Assembly (NCBI GenBank): GCA_016839865.1
Contig: JAEOTN010000186.1
Location: 1-20,226, forward strand
DNA from: Promethearchaeota archaeon
GTDB lineage: Archaea > Asgardarchaeota > Lokiarchaeia > Sigynarchaeales > MK-D1
DNA: 20,226 nt
Direction of reading: 5' to 3'
Shown here: piece by piece, positions 15,906 through 20,226 of the stretch
How the letters are laid out: every line of letters begins with the position of its first letter
How positions within the stretch are numbered: position 1 is the first letter of the stretch
Position numbers and translations under genes: made by a program
The notes under the pieces: model-generated
Told to the model about the DNA's origin: nothing
The model's database searches: none
Seen by the model: only the letters and a program-made list of their open reading frames with translations

Positions 15906-16439
15906 ATGCATATGTTGTATCGGTATTCGTATTTTATTATCGAAAGCCCGATTGAAGAGATTTGGTCAAAAACTCTTAATTTCTGGAATGACCAAAAAGG
16001 AGAAATGCTAAAAACATATATATCGGATAATTTTATGCATCGAAAAATGGAATTCAAACATGATGCATCAGGACAATTCATCAATAAACAGTTTATATTG
16101 TCTTTAGGAGAAACGTATATCATTGAGCTTGGTCACAATCAAGAAGAAAATTGTACATATATTACGTTGGAAGTTAGCTTTCGCTGGTTTGGTAGAGATA
16201 ATATCTGGAGAGTTCCGCAGGACTTAGTAACGAAATGGCTAGATTATCTTGGTTTTGAATCTGTTCACTTACAGCACGGTAAAACCACTAATTATAGTAA
16301 AATGAAAGAGAAATTATATGAGATTGATAAACATAGAAAGTATACTGAATTCTGCCCTGTTTGTGGTTCTAAACTTGGGGGAGGTTCCATATGTTCAGAT
16401 TGTGGATATTCTCCCTTTGATGTTGCACTCACTCACTAA
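15906..16439 (+). CDS. Unrecognised domain with C-terminal zinc ribbon
   Basis: This soluble protein of 177 residues has two parts. Residues 1-145 show alternating strands and helices (YRYSYFIIESPIEEIWSKTL, then TYIIELGHNQEENCTYITLEVSFRWFG). The order helix, strands, long C-terminal helix is loosely like an SRPBCC/START-type ligand-binding fold, but I cannot assign it firmly. Residues 150-166 form a zinc ribbon (C150-PVC153-G ... C163-SDC166-GY). The IEEIW segment after the first strand fits SRPBCC proteins. ATG 15906 and ATG 15912 are both possible starts. TAAAATAT at 15851-15858 could be the TATA box. The gene converges on thyX with a 14-base gap. The function is unknown. Confidence 0.7.
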   Translation: MHMLYRYSYFIIESPIEEIWSKTLNFWNDQKGEMLKTYISDNFMHRKMEFKHDASGQFINKQFILSLGETYIIELGHNQEENCTYITLEVSFRWFGRDNIWRVPQDLVTKWLDYLGFESVHLQHGKTTNYSKMKEKLYEIDKHRKYTEFCPVCGSKLGGGSICSDCGYSPFDVALTH

Positions 16440-16445
16440 AAAAAA
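16438..16445 (-). terminator. Oligo-T terminator after thyX
   Basis: Read on the minus strand this is a run of eight T residues starting nine bases past the thyX stop. It overlaps the stop codon of the converging zinc-ribbon gene. It fits a T-tract archaeal terminator. Confidence 0.4.
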
Positions 16446-16453
16446 TGTAGATT

Positions 16454-17143
16454 TCAAGTCATATCGTGCTTCTCTTTGAATGCTGCTAGGCAAATTGGAA
16501 CAGTTTCTTCCAGAATATCTAAAATTGCTTTAGAATATTGCCGAATCTCCCATTGAGCTTCAGGTGCAATACGTAATTTTACAAAATGAAGTAAATTTCG
16601 AAGATTAACTGTGCCATAAAATTCTGTGTACATATTCTGAGGTAAAACCATACGAGCATGTTCTCGAGCGATCCCCATTTCTATTAGGATTTTATATGCG
16701 TTTAATCCCAATTCAGTTTGTTTTTTTACCGTATTTCTTGCTATATCATCATTAATTTCTTCAGAGAATACAGATCCTTGTTTATTTGTAAGATCTTGTT
16801 TACGAAAACGTTCTGGGATATAAAATTGTATTTTATGAGATGTATATCTGCGACTTATTTCATTATAAGACCATGTTCTATGTCGAAACCATTGCGCTCT
16901 TACGAAAAGGGGACATGCCACATGAAATTTAAAAACCACATGTTCAAAAGGGCTCATATGGTCATGGAGCATTAAATAACGAATGAGACGTGAATCTTCT
17001 ACCTCTGTTTTCCGTCCTTGACCAAAAGAAACTCTAGCACTTTGAACAATTGACCAATCATCACCAATATAATCGACTAACCGAAGAAAGCTCTTTCCAT
17101 CTTCTAAAACATCAATTGGTTCCTTAAGATTTGATACATCCAT
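16454..17143 (-). CDS. thyX: Flavin-dependent thymidylate synthase ThyX
   Basis: This 229-residue ThyX makes dTMP from dUMP using methylene-tetrahydrofolate, FAD and NADPH. It works as a homotetramer and does not need dihydrofolate reductase. The signature motif RHRTWSYNEISRRY (87-100) matches the ThyX consensus RHRxxSxNExSxRY exactly. Supporting segments are HMSPFEHVVFKF (62-73) and AREHARMVLPQNMYTEF (around 169-185), which carry conserved FAD- and dUMP-contacting residues. The length is typical and no key residue is missing. The start is ATG 17143. The minus-strand TATA-like sequence at 17183-17190 lies about 40-47 bases upstream. It converges with the zinc-ribbon gene, and its 5' side faces the nuclease element. 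Confidence 0.97.
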   Translation of the reverse strand: MDVSNLKEPIDVLEDGKSFLRLVDYIGDDWSIVQSARVSFGQGRKTEVEDSRLIRYLMLHDHMSPFEHVVFKFHVACPLFVRAQWFRHRTWSYNEISRRYTSHKIQFYIPERFRKQDLTNKQGSVFSEEINDDIARNTVKKQTELGLNAYKILIEMGIAREHARMVLPQNMYTEFYGTVNLRNLLHFVKLRIAPEAQWEIRQYSKAILDILEETVPICLAAFKEKHDMT

Positions 17144-17460
17144 TATCTCAATATTGACTTACTTCCTTATTTCTTTTTTTTGATTATACTGTAAATAGTG
17201 ATAATGAGTAATTTTTGGTTTCAAAATTGAATTAATAAACATTCCACGGATTATGGAGTCTTTCGGAAAAAATTGAAAAGGACCAGAATGTTGAGATGAA
17301 TATCGAAAATAATGCACAAAATGAATATTCTCATTCCCCTAACATAGAATTAAATTCGAGAGAAAGGAGTGCACTTTCCTATTTTAAATACTTTCGATCC
17401 CTTTAAAACTGGTCACACACGGCGCCAATTTCAATTGGTGGAAAAACGAGAGGGACTATC
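17144..17460. other. 317-base gap between thyX and the nuclease gene
   Basis: No convincing gene is seen. The thyX-proximal part is AT-rich and holds a minus-strand TATA-like box (17183-17190). A 36-codon frame from ATG 17296 to TAA 17406 has no recognisable features and no good ribosome-binding site, so it is not called. The part next to the nuclease has a TATA-like TTTTAAATA (17382-17390), the hairpin at 17423-17440 and a purine-rich ribosome-binding site at 17448-17454. Confidence 0.6.
17423..17440 (+). repeat. Hairpin upstream of the nuclease gene, candidate left-end structure
   Basis: CGCCAAT (17423-17429) can pair with ATTGGTG (17434-17440) around a TTCA loop, allowing one G-T pair. 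It lies 20 bases before the ATG. IS605-family left ends carry such subterminal hairpins. It could equally be a regulatory structure in the mRNA leader. Confidence 0.4.
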
Positions 17461-19605
17461 ATGAGAGGGATTATTGTAACACGGAAATTTGGATTAAAAC
17501 CGCTTGAGGAATCATCAAAGGTTCCTCATGATGTTTTTTCGTGCTTTCAATCCTGCGTGAGTCTCATGATCCGACATGGTATTTGGCTGGATGCAAGGCA
17601 TTTTGAAGAAGACGGACTTGTGGGAGTGAAGAAATTCTACGACTTTGTACGACGCAAACCCGTTCTACGAGAATTATTACCCAAAATGCGCATTCAAGAA
17701 CGTTTAAGGCGGTGTGCGGCACAACCTGCATACTTCATGATTCGCGAGCAGAAACGTCGTGCAGCTCTACTTGGTATGATGATATCTCTTCTACTCGACC
17801 ATGATGAACCTATATCGATTTTACGAATTCAAAAACTTCCCAGATCACTCTATCGGAAAATCATATCCAAAAAGAATACTTTTTCCTACAATTCCTACGT
17901 GTTTTTCGATAATATCTTCAGGAGTGTACGTAATCTCCTCAAGAACGAGTTGAAAAAGACAATCACGGTGGATCCGAATCTAAACTTATCATATTTAGCG
18001 AATTCGTCTTCCGAGTTTGATACATTTTGTCAATTGCATCTGAAACGATTTTGCACCACAATCTTACGGATTCTAGGTAAACGAGTTAAAGCTATCTACA
18101 AGGGAAACGGTCCCCCGCTCGGGAAAGGTAAGTTCGATCCAGTGCTACTTGCCCAATTTTGTGATTCACCCATTACACCAAACGGATGGAAAACAATCCG
18201 CACGAACTGGAGAACCACTTTTCTTAGTTCCCTTCAATCCCAACTTGCAACCATTGATACAGCGGATTTCTTTGGGAAAGTTTCGGTGGCTCTCCACAAT
18301 CGAATGAAAACCTCCTATTTGGTGAATTTGATGTTTCGTCAGAAACAATCATCCCCCCACATTCAAAGCGCGGATGGCGAGGGTTTTATGGAATACTTGA
18401 AGGAGAGTGCAGTGCTCGAACAAGCAGTCCAATATTTAAAATCCGAGATGGATGAGTATGCTTCGGAAATACAATCCCTTCTCTCCTATATTTCTCGCTA
18501 TCCTCTTGAATTTCTTGGAAAACCACAATTTAAAAAAAATACTATTCCACTTGGTGCTGATGATGGACAGGTATATTCTCTGATAGTGGAGTGCGATGAT
18601 GATCCAGAACGTATCACAAAAGTAACGATAGAGCTTTCATTTCAATCCCGCATAATGCATACATTCCATTTGAATGATGCAGAACGCTTTAAAGCTCTGA
18701 TCACCGACGGTTACAACCCAAGATGGGGAACCATTACGAAAGGTTTTGGAAAGGGCTTGACTCTTGCCATCCCCTTCCACAAAGTTTTTACTCCCAACAA
18801 GAATGTATCTATGCTAACTGATAGAGATGAAATCGTGGCTAGTGTGGATCTTGGTTTGAAAACTCTGGCAACTATAAGTATCAGACAAAATTCTAAAAAT
18901 GAGGATAAATCTATTCGGGAGAATAAGAAGGAGCTTGCTCGATATTTCATTGATCAAGAGGAACTCGTCGGTTCTAAAGAAGAATGGCTTATCCGAAAGA
19001 AGGATACAATAGTATCGGGAAATGACAATGTGAAGCGACATTTACTCAATCTTCGCTTGCAAGCACGAATTCTCCAGAAAAAAATCGACATCTATACGAA
19101 CGCTCATCAAAAATCCTACCGACATAAAGTGAAATTCCGAATTCTGCATACTCAGTGGAAGTATGTATGGATAAAAATTAGAAATATCCATAAGGAACTT
19201 GGGAACCAGGTTGCTACGAGGATTGTGACAGCAGCGATATTTCATGGAGCTTCTATCATTAAAGTAGAGGATCTTTCTTGGTCGAAACCACGCTCCAAGC
19301 AACAAGTGGGAAATTTTCTCTCAACCTGGCAAGTGCACTGGTTTTTTAGTCAGGTCCAATCAAAAATTAAGTGCATTGCAAGGAAAGTGGGAATCAGAGT
19401 AGTTTATGTTGATGCTCACCACACATCTCAGCGATGTTCACGTTGTGGTGAAGTCGGAAAGCGATCTAGAAAGCGATTTACTTGCCCCCATTGTGGTTTT
19501 TCGCTGGATAGTGACCTCAATGCTTCTCGTGAAATAGCAGTTGCAGATCTATCCCCTATTGCTAAATGCGGTAGGGGCGGAAGCCCGTTACCTTTCCCTC
19601 AATAA
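17461..19605 (+). CDS. tnpB: Large TnpB/Cas12-type RuvC nuclease
   Basis: This 714-residue protein is built like TnpB, the RNA-guided DNA nuclease of IS200/IS605 and IS607 elements and the ancestor of Cas12. The RuvC parts are complete: RuvC-I SVDLGLKTLA with Asp463, RuvC-II IIKVEDLSW with Glu603 and RuvC-III LDSDLNAS with Asp685. The zinc-finger insertion CSRC...CPHC has Cys659, 662, 675 and 678, preceded by HHTSQR. The beginning (IIVTRKFGLKPL) and residues 395-445 (HTFHLNDAERF, KGLTLAIPFHKVF) fit the WED strands around the helical recognition lobe. TnpB is usually about 350-450 residues with about 200 before RuvC; here about 450 precede it, so the recognition part is roughly doubled. GAGAGGG six bases before ATG 17461 supports the start. 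The GC-rich C-terminal codons form a hairpin, as where a guide RNA overlaps the gene. No CRISPR array or TnpA is nearby. Eukaryotic Fanzor and Cas12 proteins are the nearest alternatives by size. Confidence 0.9.
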   Translation: MRGIIVTRKFGLKPLEESSKVPHDVFSCFQSCVSLMIRHGIWLDARHFEEDGLVGVKKFYDFVRRKPVLRELLPKMRIQERLRRCAAQPAYFMIREQKRRAALLGMMISLLLDHDEPISILRIQKLPRSLYRKIISKKNTFSYNSYVFFDNIFRSVRNLLKNELKKTITVDPNLNLSYLANSSSEFDTFCQLHLKRFCTTILRILGKRVKAIYKGNGPPLGKGKFDPVLLAQFCDSPITPNGWKTIRTNWRTTFLSSLQSQLATIDTADFFGKVSVALHNRMKTSYLVNLMFRQKQSSPHIQSADGEGFMEYLKESAVLEQAVQYLKSEMDEYASEIQSLLSYISRYPLEFLGKPQFKKNTIPLGADDGQVYSLIVECDDDPERITKVTIELSFQSRIMHTFHLNDAERFKALITDGYNPRWGTITKGFGKGLTLAIPFHKVFTPNKNVSMLTDRDEIVASVDLGLKTLATISIRQNSKNEDKSIRENKKELARYFIDQEELVGSKEEWLIRKKDTIVSGNDNVKRHLLNLRLQARILQKKIDIYTNAHQKSYRHKVKFRILHTQWKYVWIKIRNIHKELGNQVATRIVTAAIFHGASIIKVEDLSWSKPRSKQQVGNFLSTWQVHWFFSQVQSKIKCIARKVGIRVVYVDAHHTSQRCSRCGEVGKRSRKRFTCPHCGFSLDSDLNASREIAVADLSPIAKCGRGGSPLPFPQ
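19570..19592 (+). repeat. GNRA-capped hairpin within the nuclease stop-proximal codons
   Basis: GGTA (19570-19573) pairs with TACC (19589-19592), and GGGC (19575-19578) with GCCC (19583-19586). A small internal loop separates the stems, and the terminal loop is GGAA, a GNRA tetraloop. It is markedly GC-rich compared with its surroundings, which suggests an RNA function beyond coding. Confidence 0.5.
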
Positions 19606-19611
19606 GTTGTT

Positions 19612-19634
19612 CATACAAGTACTAACTAAGTATG
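19612..19634 (+). repeat. Second hairpin just after the nuclease stop
   Basis: CATAC (19612-19616) pairs with GTATG (19630-19634), and AGT (19618-19620) with ACT (19625-19627). The loop is ACTA and small bulges lie between the stems. It lies seven bases past the stop codon and could be a right-end hairpin or part of the guide RNA scaffold. Confidence 0.35.
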
Positions 19635-19745
19635 TCCAACTTTTTAGTAACGGTAGTTATTTACGATCGAATTTTGTTTAAGATAGTATACTAGAAAGAA
19701 GACTATAGGTGCAAAAAATTGAGTCCAAAAGATGAAGAGCTAACA

Positions 19746-20226
19746 ATGGGTGTCACTGGTGATAAGGGAGAGGTCGTCTTCAAGGTGATCGTGATCGGTG
19801 ATGGTTCCGTTGGAAAAACTACACTACTCAAACGATACGTGCAACACCAATTTGAAACAGAATACATTCCTACAGTTGGAGTGAATATCCTAAAAGAGCA
19901 GATTCAAGTCGGGGACAAGAATGTTAACCTGATGTTATGGGATATTGCTGGACAACCTCAATTCTACCTACTCCATAAAGTTTACTATAATGGTGCAAAT
20001 GGGGTGATTCTTATGTTTGATCTGACAAACAGTCCCTCATTTACTAATGTAAATAACTGGTATAATGAGCTTGTGAAATATGGTCTAGAAACCGTCCCAA
20101 TTATTATGTGTGGAAATAAATCTGATCTAAAAGGAGATCGCAAGATTATTGAACCTATGGCACACTCCAAAATGGAACAACTAGGAATTCCTGCTTATTT
20201 TGAGACTTCCGCATTAGAAGGAACGA
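19746..20226 (+). CDS. Rab-like small GTPase (3' end cut by window)
   Basis: The first 160 residues of a Ras/Rab-type GTPase are present; the frame runs off the window. Motifs are canonical: G1 GDGSVGKTT (18-26), switch-I Thr43 in YIPTVGVN, G3 WDIAGQPQF (65-73) with the catalytic Gln70, G4 NKSD (124-127) and G5 ETSA (153-156). It is therefore expected to bind and hydrolyse GTP normally, unlike the divergent GTPase at 11419-12036. The C-terminus, where a membrane anchor would be, is not visible. ATG 19746 is used, but an in-frame TTG at 19719 has AGGTG (19707-19711) seven bases upstream and may be the real start, adding nine residues. TTTAAGATA (19677-19685) is a possible TATA box. The gene lies directly after the nuclease element. 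Confidence 0.92.
   Translation, partial: MGVTGDKGEVVFKVIVIGDGSVGKTTLLKRYVQHQFETEYIPTVGVNILKEQIQVGDKNVNLMLWDIAGQPQFYLLHKVYYNGANGVILMFDLTNSPSFTNVNNWYNELVKYGLETVPIIMCGNKSDLKGDRKIIEPMAHSKMEQLGIPAYFETSALEGT

Larger units (their letters stand above)
17420..19645 (+). mobile_element. Solo-nuclease IS605/IS1341-like element (approximate limits)
   Basis: A TnpB-type nuclease gene is bracketed by a hairpin 20 bases before it and further hairpins at and after its 3' end. The gene sits between thyX and a GTPase gene. IS200/IS605 and IS607 elements typically have subterminal hairpins and no terminal inverted repeats or target duplication, so exact ends cannot be seen from one copy. No Y1 or serine transposase is present, making it a tnpB-only element that would depend on a transposase elsewhere, or a domesticated gene. 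Limits are estimates from the hairpins. Confidence 0.4.
19560..19700 (+). ncRNA. Candidate omegaRNA region at the nuclease 3' end
   Basis: TnpB guide RNAs usually overlap the 3' end of the gene and run to the right end of the element. Here the last codons form a hairpin (19570-19592), and a second one lies at 19612-19634. Next come a T5 tract (19641-19645) and a weaker TAAC/GTTA pairing near 19648-19659. No gene occupies the 110 or so bases before the GTPase. The position and structures fit, but there is no conserved omegaRNA sequence to compare with. Confidence 0.3.

Noticed and set aside
17180..17184. TTGAT, identical to the ISDra2 target-adjacent motif, as the element's left boundary
   Set aside because: Such a pentamer is common by chance in AT-rich DNA. 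It is about 280 bases from the gene, and a different TnpB may use another motif. It also overlaps the likely thyX promoter.
17296..17406. 36-codon frame upstream of the nuclease
   Set aside because: No recognisable domain, no good ribosome-binding site, and polar composition without structure; length is within chance expectation.
18125..18145. TTCGATCC resembling a tRNA T-loop
   Set aside because: It lies inside the nuclease coding frame, and no cloverleaf arms can be drawn around it.
17144..19740. CRISPR array beside the Cas12-like nuclease
   Set aside because: I looked for regularly spaced direct repeats on both sides of the gene and saw none, and no cas1, cas2 or cas4 gene is present. 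The nuclease is better read as TnpB-type.

Overview
The window looks like a compact, AT-rich archaeal chromosome segment, and an Asgard archaeon (Promethearchaeota) is the most likely source. The support is indirect. Two Ras/Rab-type small GTPases sit among ordinary prokaryotic genes. TATA-box promoters lie 25-30 bases before several starts, and short zinc-ribbon proteins are scattered through the segment. A flavin-dependent thymidylate synthase (ThyX) is present. No rRNA, tRNA or CRISPR array was seen. The assignment is an inference from gene content, not from a marker gene.

Layout: 2-139 is a tiny B-box-like zinc finger. 340-1784 (+) is a hydrolase plus HxlR-type regulator pair, preceded by two perfect inverted repeats that flank its promoter. 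6401-1833 (-) is a tightly overlapping export operon: two half-transporters forming a heterodimeric ABC exporter, then a DMT/EamA transporter. 8606-6510 (-) is a GH3 beta-glucosidase. 8735-9411 holds an SCP2-like lipid-binding protein and a MazG-like pyrophosphohydrolase whose stop codons share one CTAG. 9478-9793 is a frameshifted zinc-ribbon/proline-rich/membrane gene. 10565-9798 (-) is an alpha/beta hydrolase, 11358-10696 (-) a DUF998-like membrane protein and 12036-11419 (-) a divergent small GTPase.

12210-14052 (+) encodes a flavin-reductase-like protein and a polytopic acyltransferase-like membrane protein. 15816-14066 (-) encodes an AAC(3)-family N-acetyltransferase and a LigB-type dioxygenase homologue. 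15906-16439 (+) is an unrecognised domain fused to a zinc ribbon. 17143-16454 (-) is thyX.

The most notable region is 17400-19700. It carries a 714-residue TnpB/Cas12-type RuvC nuclease with all three catalytic acidic residues and the zinc-finger insertion intact. Its pre-RuvC part is about 450 residues, roughly twice that of ordinary TnpB. Hairpins lie just before the gene and across and after its 3' end, where a TnpB-type guide RNA (omegaRNA) would be expected. No TnpA-type transposase is present. It is followed by a canonical Rab-like GTPase cut by the window edge.

Functional themes are efflux and small-molecule modification (ABC/DMT export, hydrolases, the AAC(3) homologue, HxlR control), nucleotide metabolism (ThyX, MazG), GTPase signalling, and one mobile RNA-guided-nuclease-type element.
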